DNA of 64,000 bases. Origin: Pseudovibrio axinellae (GTDB lineage Bacteria; Pseudomonadota; Alphaproteobacteria; Rhizobiales; Stappiaceae). The notes under the pieces are model-generated. The model did no database searches. It was not told the DNA's origin and worked only from the letters and a program-made list of their open reading frames with translations. The first letter of the stretch is position 1, and every line of letters starts with the position of its first letter. The DNA is taken from NCBI RefSeq assembly GCF_900110875.1, contig NZ_FOFM01000001.1, positions 620,001 to 684,000 of the forward strand, read 5' to 3'. Positions 1 to 9,628 of the stretch are shown piece by piece. The position numbers and the translations under genes were made by a program.

Positions 1-1396
1 CAATTGCAGAGCCGTCAGCAAGTGTTACTTCAACGATACGTTCGCCAGCAGGTTTGGAAGCGTCAAAGGCGAACTTCAAGCCAGCTACCTGTGGGAAGCG
101 ACCGCCACCTTCTTCAATCTTAGACAGACCGTTTTCCAGAGCGTCCTTGATGAACTTACCCTGAAGTTCGAAAGTCGCCAGAGTGTTCTGGAATGGAAGT
201 ACTGCCAGAGCTTCGCCCATGGTTACTTCGCCAGCATCGATGGACGCACGCAAACCACCACCGTTGGTGATCACGATTTCTACGCCGTGTTCTTTGCCTG
301 CTGCCAACATTGCATCAGCAACAAGAACACCCATCTCGCACTCACGAGCGCGGCAGGATTTGCGGTCACCATCAACAGCTGCTGTCGTCGCGCCAACGAT
401 TTCGGTACGGATTTCGTCAAGTGGGCCAGCCAGCTCAGCGATACGTGCTTTGATCTGCTCGTTCTCAGCGATCTTGGCATCCATGATGATTGGCTCACCA
501 GTTGCTTCAATCACGTCACCGTTGTCGTCAAACTTTACGTTCAGCTCTCCCAGGAACTTACCGTAGGCGTAGGCAGACACGATTGCAGTTTTCTTACCGT
601 TTGGAGATGTTACCCATGTTGGGTAAGGACCTTCAGCGCGGTCAGAAGTGTTGGACAGGTAGGTGTTGGTGTGACCGCCAACAATGACGTCGATGCCATC
701 AACAGCTGCTGCAACTTCCTGGTCTACATTGTAACCGGAGTGAGAAAGGACAACGATCTTGTTCACGCCTTCGGCCTGCAGTTTTGCAACTTGTGTTGTC
801 GCAGCTTTTACAGGATCAAAGAAATGTACGTGCTTGCCTGGGCTTGCCAGCTCTGCAGTGTCATCTGGTGTCAGGCCGATCAAGCCGATCTTCTCGCCGC
901 CACGCTCTACGATTGTGGTTGGCATAAGAACGTCTACAAGCTTTGCTTCTTTGGAAACGTCAGCATTTGCCAAAAGCACTGGGAACTCAACAGCGTCCAT
1001 GAAGCCACGAAGAACTTCTGGGCCATCGTCAAATTCGTGATTGCCAACTGTCATTGCATCGTAACGCAGAGCGTTCATGAACTCAGCAGCTGCTTTACCC
1101 TTGTAGTAAGTGTAAAACAAAGAACCTTGGAACTGATCACCACCATCTACGAGGATGGAGTTTTCCGCTGCAGCGCGGCGTTCTTGAACAGCTGTTTCCA
1201 AGCGAGCAGTGCCACCCAAACACTTGCCAGCAGCATCATCCTTTGCAGAACAATTTGAATCATACTTGTTGATTGGCTCGATGCGAGAATGGAAATCATT
1301 CGTATGCAAAATGGTCAGATCGAAGTCTGCCATTGCTGGCGCAGATACGCCCAAGGTCACAAAGAGCGCTGTTGCGCCTAAGAGATGCTTTTTCAT
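1..1396 (-). CDS. 5'-nucleotidase / UshA-like metallophosphatase (3' truncated by window edge)
   Basis: Exported enzyme of the UshA/CpdB 5'-nucleotidase family, expected to remove phosphate from extracellular nucleotides in the periplasm. About 465 residues are visible and the C-terminus lies beyond base 1. The N-terminus is a signal peptide (MKKHLLGATALFV, with APAMA before mature DFDLTIL). The N-terminal metallophosphoesterase domain shows LHTNDFHSR, GGDQFQGS, VGNHEFDDG and GGHTNTYL, the usual two-metal ligands. The C-terminal substrate domain shows ITNGGGLRASI. The ATG at 1394-1396 is the only start that precedes the signal peptide. Family assignment is firm; the exact substrate (nucleotide, UDP-sugar, cyclic nucleotide) is not resolved, and I see no Pho box upstream. 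Confidence 0.9.
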   Translation of the reverse strand, partial: MKKHLLGATALFVTLGVSAPAMADFDLTILHTNDFHSRIEPINKYDSNCSAKDDAAGKCLGGTARLETAVQERRAAAENSILVDGGDQFQGSLFYTYYKGKAAAEFMNALRYDAMTVGNHEFDDGPEVLRGFMDAVEFPVLLANADVSKEAKLVDVLMPTTIVERGGEKIGLIGLTPDDTAELASPGKHVHFFDPVKAATTQVAKLQAEGVNKIVVLSHSGYNVDQEVAAAVDGIDVIVGGHTNTYLSNTSDRAEGPYPTWVTSPNGKKTAIVSAYAYGKFLGELNVKFDDNGDVIEATGEPIIMDAKIAENEQIKARIAELAGPLDEIRTEIVGATTAAVDGDRKSCRARECEMGVLVADAMLAAGKEHGVEIVITNGGGLRASIDAGEVTMGEALAVLPFQNTLATFELQGKFIKDALENGLSKIEEGGGRFPQVAGLKFAFDASKPAGERIVEVTLADGSAI

Positions 1397-1739
1397 AGGT
1401 CTTGCCTTTTTTCAATTGCCCCAAGCAATTTAACAGGACGGCTACGCGAGAATCTCAATATCTGCGCAAACCTCCCAAGATCACGCCCGGTACAATTGCC
1501 CATAACGGTGACAGGCACAAGACTAAAGTGGATATAATTCGCTACCTAATTGAAAATAATTTCAGGGCCCGACTATATAATCGCTCCCCTATTTCACTCC
1601 CTTGTACACGTTCGGCATTGTTGAGATTTCTTTTAATATATCAAATTGTTGGCTCAATTATCACGACCAAATTTCATAATAAAACAGCGCAAATTAATCG
1701 AAAATTCTTCAGATTCTAGAAATATTTATCCCCAATTTC
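1397..1739. other. Intergenic, no gene seen
   Basis: AT-rich stretch between the 5'-nucleotidase start and the end of yacG. It should hold the nucleotidase promoter, but I see no convincing -35/-10 pair, operator or RNA gene. Reading frames here are short and lack ribosome binding sites. Confidence 0.5.
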
Positions 1740-1943
1740 TCAATTCAAAATACGTGAATTTTCTAAGTCAGAAATATCATTTTCAGATAGCTCTTCCTCA
1801 ACAGCGGGCACTGAATAATTGCCACTCAACCAGTTGTTGAGATCGACCTGCCTACACCTTTCAGAGCAAAATGGCTGAGAGGCCTGTTGCGTTGGTTTAT
1901 CGCAGATTGGGCACGCGCCCTGCTTGGTTGTTGGCTTTTTCAT
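1740..1943 (-). CDS. yacG: DNA gyrase inhibitor YacG (zinc-binding)
   Basis: Small zinc-finger protein of 67 residues; YacG of E. coli binds GyrB and inhibits gyrase. The visible motif is C-x2-C-x15-C-x3-C (CPICDK ... FCSERC), followed by the family signature RQVDLNNWLSGNY. The tail is acidic. I chose the ATG at 1943 (MKKPTTKQG) over an upstream TTG at 1955 because GAGAG lies a few bases before the ATG. In many alphaproteobacteria yacG follows maf directly; here a small opposite-strand gene separates them and the usual RNase G gene is absent. Confidence 0.88.
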   Translation of the reverse strand: MKKPTTKQGACPICDKPTQQASQPFCSERCRQVDLNNWLSGNYSVPAVEEELSENDISDLENSRILN

Positions 1944-2271
1944 AGCGTCTCTCAACTCTTTGCATTTCCAGTGCGGACGTTAAGTGTGCACCTATCTGTC
2001 TCAAGGTGCCTTCCTGTAGTGGCTCTATCCAGAAACCTGCAGGACATCAAGAGATAAAGTATGGCCATTTCGCTGGACTTTATCGGCATTGAAGTAAAAT
2101 ATACTGATGTCGTCTTCACAGCGAGATATTGTAACCTAATTCTAAGATGTTGGTCAGGCTAGGTGCAAACAACTTTTCAGCAGTTTAAGTTCGGACTAAG
2201 ATTACTTTCAGGCAGACACTTCAATATCGCTAGGGAACCAGCAGTTTCTGCGATAACCGGGAAAGCGTACA
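1944..2271. other. Intergenic, no gene seen
   Basis: Contains the upstream regions of yacG (minus) and of the small plus-strand gene at 2272. No tRNA, terminator or recognisable operator was found. Confidence 0.45.
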
Positions 2272-2631
2272 ATGAACGATGAAGTCTCTTGGATCCTCAC
2301 AGCGCGTCTGGCGACTGCACAACCTAAGGTTTTTGAAGGCCTTATGGTTGAGATGGTTAAAGCGGCTCAAGCAATGCAGACCGATACCACTGCCTATGTC
2401 TGGTATTTGTATGAGGATGGGCAATCCTGCGAAATCTTCACAAACTTTCGCGATAGTAACGCTGCTATGTTACATCTCACCTGGTTTTCAAACACGTATG
2501 CACAGCAATTCATGGACACGCTTCAGCCCACATCCATGACGGTTTATGGCAAGCCTAGCCAAGAACTGCGAAACGCCCTTGCAAGTTTCTCGCCGCGATA
2601 TGTTAAAACGGTAGGAGGCTTTGCACGTTAA
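2272..2631 (+). CDS. Small ABM-like dimeric alpha/beta-barrel protein
   Basis: A 119-residue protein with no signal peptide or membrane segment. Its pattern (SWILTARLATAQPKVFEGLMVEMVKAAQ ... TAYVWYLYEDG, then EIFTNFRDSNAAMLHL and a C-terminal beta strand TSMTVYG) resembles antibiotic-biosynthesis-monooxygenase-type ferredoxin-like folds, which include small oxygenases and many proteins of unknown role. GGGAAAG precedes the ATG by about seven bases. It lies on the opposite strand between yacG and maf, so it is not part of that operon. Fold assignment is by eye and the function is not known. Confidence 0.6.
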   Translation: MNDEVSWILTARLATAQPKVFEGLMVEMVKAAQAMQTDTTAYVWYLYEDGQSCEIFTNFRDSNAAMLHLTWFSNTYAQQFMDTLQPTSMTVYGKPSQELRNALASFSPRYVKTVGGFAR

Positions 2632-2744
2632 GGCCGTTTACGCTTAGCGTGCACGATCAAGCGGCCTTAGATCTTCGTACTTGCAGCAAGACCCCATCGA
2701 GAACTCTGGGGCCTCTTGTAGAAAAACGCTTTAACGCATTATGC

Positions 2745-3380
2745 TCACGCAGCTGGCACTGCGTCTTCATCCCAAGCTTTCTGCGTTGGGTAGCCAGCGG
2801 ACTGCAAAAGGCTTGCGGTCTCCAGCAGCGGCAGGCCGACCACACTTGGGTAAGAACCTATCACACGTGCTATAAACGCCCCAGCAAGGCCCTGAATGGC
2901 GTATCCGCCTGCCTTGCCGCGCCATTCGCCTGAGGCGAGATACTTTTCGGTGTCCTGCGAGGACAACCGACGGAAGCGTACACGCGTTTCCACCAGTTTT
3001 GTGCGCACTACACCATCAGGCATATTCACACAAACCCCAGTGTAAACCCTATGCATACGCCCGGAGAGCAATTGCAGACAAACATTTGCCTGCTCCTTGC
3101 TCTCAGCTTTAGGGAGAATGCGACGCCCGACAGCAACAACTGTGTCGGATCCCAGAATAATGGAATGCGCTTTTTCTTCATCGCGATCGATCAGAACGCG
3201 CGCCACTGCGGCTTTCCCACGAGCAAGTCTTTGCGCCAGTGCACGCGGGCTTTCCCCACGCACAGGCGTCTCATCAATGTCTGCAGGCAGGAGGAAATCC
3301 GGTTCAATACCAATCTGCTGAAGTAACGCCAGACGACGCGGAGACCCTGAGGCCAGTACCAACGGCAGTTCTTTGGTCAT
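2745..3380 (-). CDS. maf: Maf-like nucleoside triphosphate pyrophosphatase
   Basis: Cytoplasmic house-cleaning enzyme of 211 residues that hydrolyses non-canonical or specific NTPs to NMP and pyrophosphate. Diagnostic motifs: [14 protein letters not shown] at the N-terminus, [20 protein letters not shown] with the catalytic acidic residue, [11 protein letters not shown], and [12 protein letters not shown] near the C-terminus. I take the ATG at 3380 ([16 protein letters not shown]), because the family normally starts just before [10 protein letters not shown]; the eleven extra upstream residues are probably untranslated. It is downstream of infA on the same strand, the normal alphaproteobacterial order. 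Confidence 0.93.
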   Translation of the reverse strand: MTKELPLVLASGSPRRLALLQQIGIEPDFLLPADIDETPVRGESPRALAQRLARGKAAVARVLIDRDEEKAHSIILGSDTVVAVGRRILPKAESKEQANVCLQLLSGRMHRVYTGVCVNMPDGVVRTKLVETRVRFRRLSSQDTEKYLASGEWRGKAGGYAIQGLAGAFIARVIGSYPSVVGLPLLETASLLQSAGYPTQKAWDEDAVPAA

Positions 3381-3463
3381 TTGTTCCAGTTCCCCGATAG
3401 ATCTACAAACCAAGACTTAACCAAGGCAGGTTCATTAAGGCGAACCCACGCTCAGCAGTTCGT

Positions 3464-3682
3464 TTACTTGTAGCGATATGTGATACGGCCCTTGGTCAGG
3501 TCGTATGGTGTCATTTCCACGAGCACCTTATCGCCAGCCAAAACACGAATACGGTTCTTACGCATACGACCAGCTGTGTGTGCGATGATTTCGTGATCAT
3601 TTTCCAGTTTCACACGAAAAGTCGCATTTGGAAGGAGTTCGACGACGACGCCTGGAAACTCCAGCATTTCTTCTTTAGCCAT
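3464..3682 (-). CDS. infA: Translation initiation factor IF-1
   Basis: IF-1 of 72 residues, a single S1/OB-fold domain that binds the 30S A site during initiation. It matches the family along its whole length: [41 protein letters not shown], then [20 protein letters not shown]. The ATG at 3682 gives the standard length; the open frame extends upstream, but those residues have no counterpart in IF-1. Core gene in the maf/hisD cluster. Confidence 0.97.
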   Translation of the reverse strand: MAKEEMLEFPGVVVELLPNATFRVKLENDHEIIAHTAGRMRKNRIRVLAGDKVLVEMTPYDLTKGRITYRYK

Positions 3683-3852
3683 TAGGATTCCTGATTTGTT
3701 AAATGGAATTTTCGCGGAACCTACCGGATAACTCGCCAAAAGTGAACAGGCTACCACCATTTCTTGGAGGGCAGTTTCACGAGTTTTACCGGATATTCCT
3801 TGTTTTGGGTGGAAAACACATGCAGAGCCACGCTGAGAGCTCTTTCAGTACC

Positions 3853-4284
3853 TTAGTCCATGCGCTGTTCAATCTTTCGCTTGAGGGTATCACGAACAGC
3901 TCTGTAGGCGTCCATTATCTGCGAACGACTGCCAGTTGCAACTGTTGGATCAATCGTCGGCCAGTACTCAACATCAACCGATTGCGTGCGGGTCAACTCC
4001 AATGCCATGTGGTGCGCTTCCGGCGCAAGTGTTACCATAAGGTCGAAGCCATCCTCAGCCAAATCCTCAAATGTTTTTGGTTGGTGATCGGTTATATCCA
4101 TACCAACTTCGTCCATCACAGAGTCAACGAATGGATCTCTTTCACCAGCAAACACGCCACAGGAGCGCGTATACACCTGCTTTGGGTACAGAAGGTTGAT
4201 TAATCCTTCTGCCATTGGAGAGCGTACGGCGTTCATTCTACAAATAAACAGGATTGAACTGGGCCGTGACTTCAACTCGGCCAT
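3853..4284 (-). CDS. Low-molecular-weight protein tyrosine phosphatase / arsenate-reductase-like protein
   Basis: A 143-residue LMW-PTP-fold protein. The phosphate-binding loop C-x5-R-S is present as CRMNAVRS at residues 15-22, followed by PMAEGL, and the general-acid region appears as IDPTV. The usual loop is CxGNxCRS, so the second and third loop positions are changed here while C, N, R and S are kept. The ATG at 4284 follows the UPF0262 stop codon by two bases and has GGGG six bases upstream; a TTG at 4311 would overlap the previous gene and is less likely. The hisD-UPF0262-phosphatase-infA order is conserved in alphaproteobacteria. The physiological substrate is unknown. Confidence 0.88.
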   Translation of the reverse strand: MAELKSRPSSILFICRMNAVRSPMAEGLINLLYPKQVYTRSCGVFAGERDPFVDSVMDEVGMDITDHQPKTFEDLAEDGFDLMVTLAPEAHHMALELTRTQSVDVEYWPTIDPTVATGSRSQIMDAYRAVRDTLKRKIEQRMD

Positions 4285-4286
4285 GC

Positions 4287-4796
4287 TTAACCCCGATGCT
4301 GCAAAGCGCAAATAAGCGTAAACAGACGACGGGCGGTTTGATGGTCGATTGTGATTTTTCCTTTCAGGCGGTCCTCTAATATAGAGGCGCCATCGTCGTG
4401 CAAACCACGCCGCCCCATATCGATAGCCTCTATCTGCTTAGGAGAGGCGCTTCGAATGGCATCATAGTAGCTCTCACAAATAATGAAGTAATCTTTGATG
4501 ATTTTTCGAAAAGGCGTGAGAGAGAGAATATGGGTCGCAATTTCACTCCCCATCTCATCTCGAATACCTAACACGAGTTTTCGTCTGATCATCGCCAGAT
4601 CAAGTCGATACGGTCCCAAATCGGGTCCATCAGGGGAGAACCGATTGTCCTCTACCAAATCAAAGATCGCAATTTTACGTTCCCGTTCAACGTCTTTATC
4701 AGCGCGAACGATGGAATCGGAATCAAGGACTACTTCAAAGAGGCGTTCACCTCCTTGTTGTCTCTGTTCTTCGTTTACAGGGACTTCCTTGTTCAT
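4287..4796 (-). CDS. UPF0262 family protein
   Basis: A 169-residue soluble protein of the alphaproteobacterial UPF0262 family. Recognisable stretches are [58 protein letters not shown] and a C-terminal [14 protein letters not shown]. There is no known catalytic motif. The ATG at 4796 has GGAAAAG upstream. It is followed two bases later by the phosphatase, which suggests translational coupling, and lies downstream of hisD. Function unknown; the conserved neighbourhood is the main clue. Confidence 0.88.
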   Translation of the reverse strand: MNKEVPVNEEQRQQGGERLFEVVLDSDSIVRADKDVERERKIAIFDLVEDNRFSPDGPDLGPYRLDLAMIRRKLVLGIRDEMGSEIATHILSLTPFRKIIKDYFIICESYYDAIRSASPKQIEAIDMGRRGLHDDGASILEDRLKGKITIDHQTARRLFTLICALQHRG

Positions 4797-4826
4797 CAAG
4801 CGATCTTTTCCGTATTGATCAAGCGA

Positions 4827-6122
4827 CTAGTGATTTAAACGAATAGACACCGAGCGTCCATGCGCCTGCAGGCCTTCCACCTCTGCCAATGTGACCGCTG
4901 CCGGGCCAATTTGTGCCAGGTTTTCAGGGTTACACCGCAAAAGTGAGGTTCTCTTTACAAATTCCAGCACTGACAGTCCTGAAGAAAAGCGAGCAGAGCG
5001 CGCTGTTGGCAAAACGTGATTGGAACCACCGACATAGTCACCAATAGCTTCTGGAGTATAGCGACCCACGAAAACAGCGCCTGCATTTCTCATCTTTGGT
5101 AAAAGCGCATCAGGGTCGTCAACACACAGCTCAAGGTGCTCTGGAGCAAAGCGGTTGGACAATACCATCGCATCGTCCAGATTATCGACAGTAATAATGG
5201 CTCCAAAGTCATTCCAGCTCTGTCGCGCAACCTCTGCGCGCGGGAGTGTAGAAAGCTGCCGCTCAACAGCCTTCGCAACATCGTGAGCAAGCTCGGTGCT
5301 GTCCGTTATCAAAATGGCTTGCGCAACAGGGTCATGCTCGGCTTGCGACAGAAGGTCTACCGCAACCCAGTCAGGGTTATTGTTCTTGTCAGCAACAACA
5401 AGAATCTCGGAGGGGCCGGCAATCATATCGATACCAACAGTTCCAAACACTCGTCGCTTTGCAGCCGAGACATAGGCATTGCCAGGACCGACGATCTTTG
5501 AAACTGGATCAACCGTCTGCGTCCCATACGCCAATGCGCCAATGGCCTGAGCTCCGCCAATCCGGTAGATTTCAGAGACGCCCGCCATTTTTGCAGCTGC
5601 AAGAACAAGCGGGTTGAGCACGTTGTCCGGACTTGGAACAACCATCACAATCCGCTCCACACCTGCAACCTTTGCTGGCACCACATTCATCAAAACTGAG
5701 GATGGATAACTTGCCAGACCACCGGGTACATAAACACCTACCGCCTCAACGGCAGTCCATATTCCGCCCAGTTCAACACCAATCGCATCCTTATAGGTGT
5801 AGCTTTCTGGCAACTGCTTTTGATGGTGGGAACGAATACGATCATGAGCAAGCTGTAAAGCTTCTAGTGTTTGCGCAGGAATTTGAGCAACAGCGGCCTC
5901 GATTTCTGCTTCAGTTACTTGTAGCTCACCCATCAACGTGGCCGCCATGCGGTCAAATTTATTGGTATATTCGAGCACAGCTGCATCGCCGCGTGTTTCA
6001 ACATCTTTCAGAATGTCACGTACGATATGATCCACATCCTCTGAAGTTTCCCGCTTGCTTCCAAGCAGGGTACGAATTTCATCTTCGAAACCTTCAGACT
6101 TTGAGGAGAGCTTTATAGCCAC
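4827..6122 (-). CDS. hisD: Histidinol dehydrogenase
   Basis: Zinc enzyme of 431 residues that oxidises L-histidinol to L-histidine with two NAD+, the last step of histidine synthesis. Family motifs: YVPGGLASYPSSVLMNVVPAKVAG, the NAD region GGAQAIGALAYGT, KIVGPGNAYVSAAKR, DMIAGPSEILV and the catalytic RFAPEHLEL; zinc-ligand regions are present. The length is standard. The start is a GTG at 6122. Histidine genes are scattered in alphaproteobacteria, and this hisD next to murA/DUF2948 and UPF0262 is a typical arrangement. Confidence 0.96.
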   Translation of the reverse strand: MAIKLSSKSEGFEDEIRTLLGSKRETSEDVDHIVRDILKDVETRGDAAVLEYTNKFDRMAATLMGELQVTEAEIEAAVAQIPAQTLEALQLAHDRIRSHHQKQLPESYTYKDAIGVELGGIWTAVEAVGVYVPGGLASYPSSVLMNVVPAKVAGVERIVMVVPSPDNVLNPLVLAAAKMAGVSEIYRIGGAQAIGALAYGTQTVDPVSKIVGPGNAYVSAAKRRVFGTVGIDMIAGPSEILVVADKNNNPDWVAVDLLSQAEHDPVAQAILITDSTELAHDVAKAVERQLSTLPRAEVARQSWNDFGAIITVDNLDDAMVLSNRFAPEHLELCVDDPDALLPKMRNAGAVFVGRYTPEAIGDYVGGSNHVLPTARSARFSSGLSVLEFVKRTSLLRCNPENLAQIGPAAVTLAEVEGLQAHGRSVSIRLNH

Positions 6123-6248
6123 TTGATCGTTCCCAATTTACGTTAGTACCCGGGCTTATTTTCCCGAAAAGTTGTTTTGTATCTTCAATATGCTGTCTAA
6201 ACTAAAAGGTTGCAGAGGGATTTTACGAAACTATCCCGAGCTTTCCAA

Positions 6249-6695
6249 TTAGCCTTCCAGGTTATGTTCAGGTTTGCTTTCGGCTTCCCAAACAGCACCC
6301 AAGTCTGCCAGCTGCGCTTCAATACATTCGATATTCGCTGCAATAGCAGCCCCACCGGAAAACTCAAGCTTCAACTGACCAGCAGGAGCATTTGTTTCCT
6401 CAAACAGCACACAAAGCAGAGATAAGACCATATCATCGTTTGCCTGATTGATATTTTGGGCTTTGACGGCATCTACACGAGATATTGAAAGGACTGAACG
6501 CGCCCGCATTCTTTTCTTCTGGTTGCTGGCGTTGGTTTCCCAGAGGTATCGGTTCATTGTAAGAACCAAACGACGCTCAGCAGGTAAGTACTTGATATCC
6601 GCCAGCTTTAGAACACTATCCTGCACCAAGGAAGAGATGATCTGCAAATCCTCCTGATCCAGTGCCATCAACTTCATCGGTTTGACCTGTTCCAT
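6249..6695 (-). CDS. DUF2948 family protein
   Basis: A 148-residue soluble protein that fits the alphaproteobacterial DUF2948 family: MKLMALDQEDLQIISSLVQD, KYLPAERRLVLTMNRYLWE, RARSVLSISRVDAVKAQNI and LELSFSGG-like LKLEFSGGAAI with ECIEAQLADLG near the end. The ATG at 6695 has AAGGA six bases upstream, so the ten extra upstream residues are left out. It lies between murA and hisD, its usual position. Function unknown. Confidence 0.86.
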   Translation of the reverse strand: MEQVKPMKLMALDQEDLQIISSLVQDSVLKLADIKYLPAERRLVLTMNRYLWETNASNQKKRMRARSVLSISRVDAVKAQNINQANDDMVLSLLCVLFEETNAPAGQLKLEFSGGAAIAANIECIEAQLADLGAVWEAESKPEHNLEG

Positions 6696-6846
6696 ATTGG
6701 TTCCTTGAAAAATTACTGAGCCCACGCACCAATTACATGGGCGAGGCTTCCTTATTATTACGACAATTTACAGCAAAACATCTATGAGTGAAGAAGTCGG
6801 ATTTCAAGCATTGCAATACGTTTCATGTTCTTTGAGATTTTCTCCA

Positions 6847-6880
6847 TGAAAAAACCCGGACTGAAAACAGACCGGGTTTA
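6847..6880 (-). terminator. Rho-independent terminator of murA
   Basis: Perfect 8-bp stem AAACCCGG/CCGGGTTT (6852-6859 and 6872-6879) with a 12-base loop, followed in the minus-strand direction by a run of U. It stands 22 bases after the murA stop codon. Confidence 0.85.
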
Positions 6881-6901
6881 AAATCTCAAGTTGAAGATTA
6901 G

Positions 6902-8191
6902 TTAAGCCGATATACGCTCAATCACCGCACCACAACGGGAGAGTTTATCTTCCAAACGTTCAAAGCCACGATCCAGGTGATAAACGCGGCTAACTGTGGT
7001 TTCCCCTTCGGCAGCAAGGCCTGCAATGACCAGAGAAACTGAGGCGCGCAAATCGGTTGCCATAACCTGCGCTCCGCGAAGTGTTTCAACACCTTCAATG
7101 GACGCAACCTGCCCGTCCATAGTGATCTTAGCGCCTAGGCGCGCAAGTTCCTGAACGTGCATAAAGCGGTTTTCAAAGATGTTTTCTGTGATCTTACTCA
7201 CACCCTTAGAGCGGGTCATAAGCGCCATAAACTGCGCCTGCAGATCCGTCGGGAAACCCGGGAATGGTTCTGTCGAGATATCAACCGGGTTGATGCCCGC
7301 TCCGTTACGGCGGATCTTCAAGCCCATGTTGGTTTCGGTAATTTCCGTACCAGTCTGGCGCAGGATATCCAAAGCGCTTTCCAGCAGATCGCCGCGCGCG
7401 CCTTCCAACGTGACTTCGCCACCCGTCATAGCAACTGCCATTGCATAGGTGCCGGTTTCAATACGGTCAGGAATAACTGGGTGACGGTGTGCACCCAAAC
7501 GGTCTACGCCCTGAATATGGATGGTATCAGTTCCTGCGCCTTCAATTTTAGCGCCCATACCAATCAAACAGTTTGCCAAGTCGGTTACTTCAGGCTCACG
7601 TGCAGCATTTTCGATGACACTCTCACCTTTTGCCAAGGTTGCTGCCATCATAACTGTGTGAGTTGCGCCTACAGAGACTTTCGGGAAGACAACACGTCCG
7701 CCTTTCAGCCCACCTTTTGCTTCAGCTTTTACATAGCCGCGATCCATATCAATCTCAGCGCCGAGCGCTTTCAGACCATCAATGAAGAAATCAACAGGAC
7801 GGGTGCCGATGGCGCAGCCACCTGGTAGTGATACCCGAGCATTATGCATGCGCGCCAACAACGGACCAATCACCCAGAAGCTCGCGCGCATTTTGGATAC
7901 CAGCTCATAAGGAGCTGTTGTATCAACAATGTTGCTTGCATTCAGATGGATGGTTTGCCCAGTCATCGTATCTTGACCAGCGCGCTTTCCGTCCACTGAG
8001 TAATCTAAGCCATGATTGGAAAGAATCTGGGTAAGAAGTGCAACATCACGTAAGCGGGGCACATTCTCCAGTGTCAGCGTATCATCGCAAAGCAGCGATG
8101 AGATCATCAAAGGCAGCGCTGCGTTCTTCGCGCCTGAGATCGGAATAACACCATTTAGCGGATTGCCACCAACAATACGAATTTTGTCCAT
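6902..8191 (-). CDS. murA: UDP-N-acetylglucosamine 1-carboxyvinyltransferase
   Basis: First committed enzyme of peptidoglycan synthesis, transferring enolpyruvate from PEP to UDP-GlcNAc; 429 residues, cytoplasmic. Motifs: [10 protein letters not shown] with the essential Lys-Asn pair (about residues 21-23), the catalytic and fosfomycin-reactive Cys at residue 126 in [13 protein letters not shown], and [25 protein letters not shown] and [11 protein letters not shown] toward the C-terminus. I use the ATG at 8191 ([10 protein letters not shown]), the family start; the longer frame adds 21 residues without a homologue. It heads the conserved murA-DUF2948-hisD cluster. Confidence 0.97.
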   Translation of the reverse strand: MDKIRIVGGNPLNGVIPISGAKNAALPLMISSLLCDDTLTLENVPRLRDVALLTQILSNHGLDYSVDGKRAGQDTMTGQTIHLNASNIVDTTAPYELVSKMRASFWVIGPLLARMHNARVSLPGGCAIGTRPVDFFIDGLKALGAEIDMDRGYVKAEAKGGLKGGRVVFPKVSVGATHTVMMAATLAKGESVIENAAREPEVTDLANCLIGMGAKIEGAGTDTIHIQGVDRLGAHRHPVIPDRIETGTYAMAVAMTGGEVTLEGARGDLLESALDILRQTGTEITETNMGLKIRRNGAGINPVDISTEPFPGFPTDLQAQFMALMTRSKGVSKITENIFENRFMHVQELARLGAKITMDGQVASIEGVETLRGAQVMATDLRASVSLVIAGLAAEGETTVSRVYHLDRGFERLEDKLSRCGAVIERISA

Positions 8192-8522
8192 ACTTCTACT
8201 ACCCCAATAAAAACCCGCAGGTATTAGCCCGAGAAGACCTGTTGACTGAAACACAATTTTCGAAAGGAATTGATTGTGCCAACTAACATTAGGGTTATGG
8301 CATAAGCAAGGCGGCTTTCCCGCGTTGTTTCATCGCCCCCGGTTTTCCCCAGTAGATCCTGCTGATATTTCGCTTTCAACAGGTGCTACAAGGTTCACCA
8401 CGCAGCAACATACCCAACCCATTCAGTTTACGCCATGATTTCAGGCTCTCTCAAGTTTAATGAAAAATGCTAGATTTTTACTTAACGCCATTATCTTGAA
8501 GATGGTGCGGTGTTGACGCACC
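8192..8522. other. Intergenic upstream of murA, no gene seen
   Basis: About 330 bases between the small gene at 8523 and murA. It must hold the murA promoter, but I cannot name a clear -35/-10 pair. No RNA gene or repeat recognised. Confidence 0.4.
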
Positions 8523-8678
8523 CTACTTTTCGTCTGCACTTCGCTTCGCAGCTTGTTTCCTGCGACGCAGATTTGCGCGCAATGCTTCAGCTAACCGCTC
8601 AGCTTTAGGATCACCTTTAGGCTTCGCGGTGGACTTTGAAGTCGTATCCGAACTTTCGGTTTTCTTTGAATCTGTCAT
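8523..8678 (-). CDS. Small basic conserved hypothetical protein
   Basis: A 51-residue highly charged protein: a Ser/Thr/Lys-rich N-terminus (MTDSKKTESSDTTSK) and a basic helix AERLAEALRANLRRRKQAAKRS. Small proteins with a closely similar ALRANLRRRK helix are common near murA in alphaproteobacteria. The ATG at 8678 fits this pattern; the longer frame (start 8738) adds twenty hydrophobic residues that do not. Function unknown; the basic helix might bind nucleic acid, which is only a guess. Confidence 0.65.
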   Translation of the reverse strand: MTDSKKTESSDTTSKSTAKPKGDPKAERLAEALRANLRRRKQAAKRSADEK

Positions 8679-8927
8679 ACCTAACTGGTACACGAGGAGC
8701 GGAATGAAGCCAAGTGTCTTCACATAGGGCAAGTACATGGCAATACTCTCATTTCACTATGGCAATCAGTTTCCACAGAACTGCCAACAAAAGCCCTTGC
8801 AGGTTTAAAAAGGTTATGACATAAGCCTCCTCGTTCTGAGGGCAGCGCCCACAGGACGTTTACCTCGTTGCAATGAACGCGGTTTTAGAAGAAAGTTGAA
8901 GCTCTTGAATGCTTCACGTTATACGAT

Positions 8928-9002
<75 letters not shown>

Positions 9003-9036
9003 TTTTCCTTCTAACGCGTTGGCAAATTTTCGGTAT

Positions 9037-9111
<75 letters not shown>

Positions 9112-9628
9112 GTCCTTCTCAAATCTATTTGCTCCAGAGGCTTCTAGCCTTCGTTTTTGCTGGTCGCATGTGTTGATGAGCTTTCTATAGAGCTTCGCCG
9201 CCCAAATTAATTACAACTCTGCGGTGAATACATTCCCAGCCAAGGCTGCTGTGGTGATCTTGCCTCGCCAGCTGATTGCGCTATTTTATCGATCATTTTA
9301 CATTGATGTAGAACAAAAATTCAATAAACCGCATATAGATGCAGAATATTGAAATAAAATTCTACTATTCTTTGTTCATTTTTAACCTGACCCTGCGTCA
9401 ATGCTACCTCGAAACAGTGGAACACATTTCAACCACATTTCATCTTTGGGTTGGTTTACTTATGTGGGATCTCCTGCGACCTTACTGAGGTCTTTGGGGG
9501 CATATTGGGGTAGTTTTCCACGTAACCGTTTCTGACGGAACAGGGAAAGAGGGTATGCCCTCCGAGCGCATCTGTGTGCAAGACCACGCAGAGGTCCAAA
9601 TATTTTCATTTTAGTGGAGGCTCAGGAG
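9112..9628. other. Intergenic, AT-rich; no gene recognised
   Basis: About 500 bases after the tRNA pair. The first part is AT-rich; 9480-9600 is richer in G and has purine runs and short complementary segments that could fold. I cannot assign it to a known RNA family. It leads into the small gene at 9629. Confidence 0.4.

Noticed and set aside
287-1258. 323-codon open frame on the plus strand
   Set aside because: It is antisense to the well-supported 5'-nucleotidase, is rich in Cys, His and Trp in a way typical of shadow frames, and has no ribosome binding site.
2629-2669. Inverted repeat TAAGGCCG/CGGCCTTA after the ABM-like gene as a terminator
   Set aside because: The loop is 25 bases long and no U-run follows, so I do not claim a terminator.
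7157-7828. 223-codon open frame on the plus strand
   Set aside because: Lies wholly opposite murA; no family resemblance and unusual composition.
9480-9613. Possible known small RNA (6S, SRP or RNase P type) before the small gene
   Set aside because: No conserved core of these RNAs could be recognised; left as an unassigned leader.
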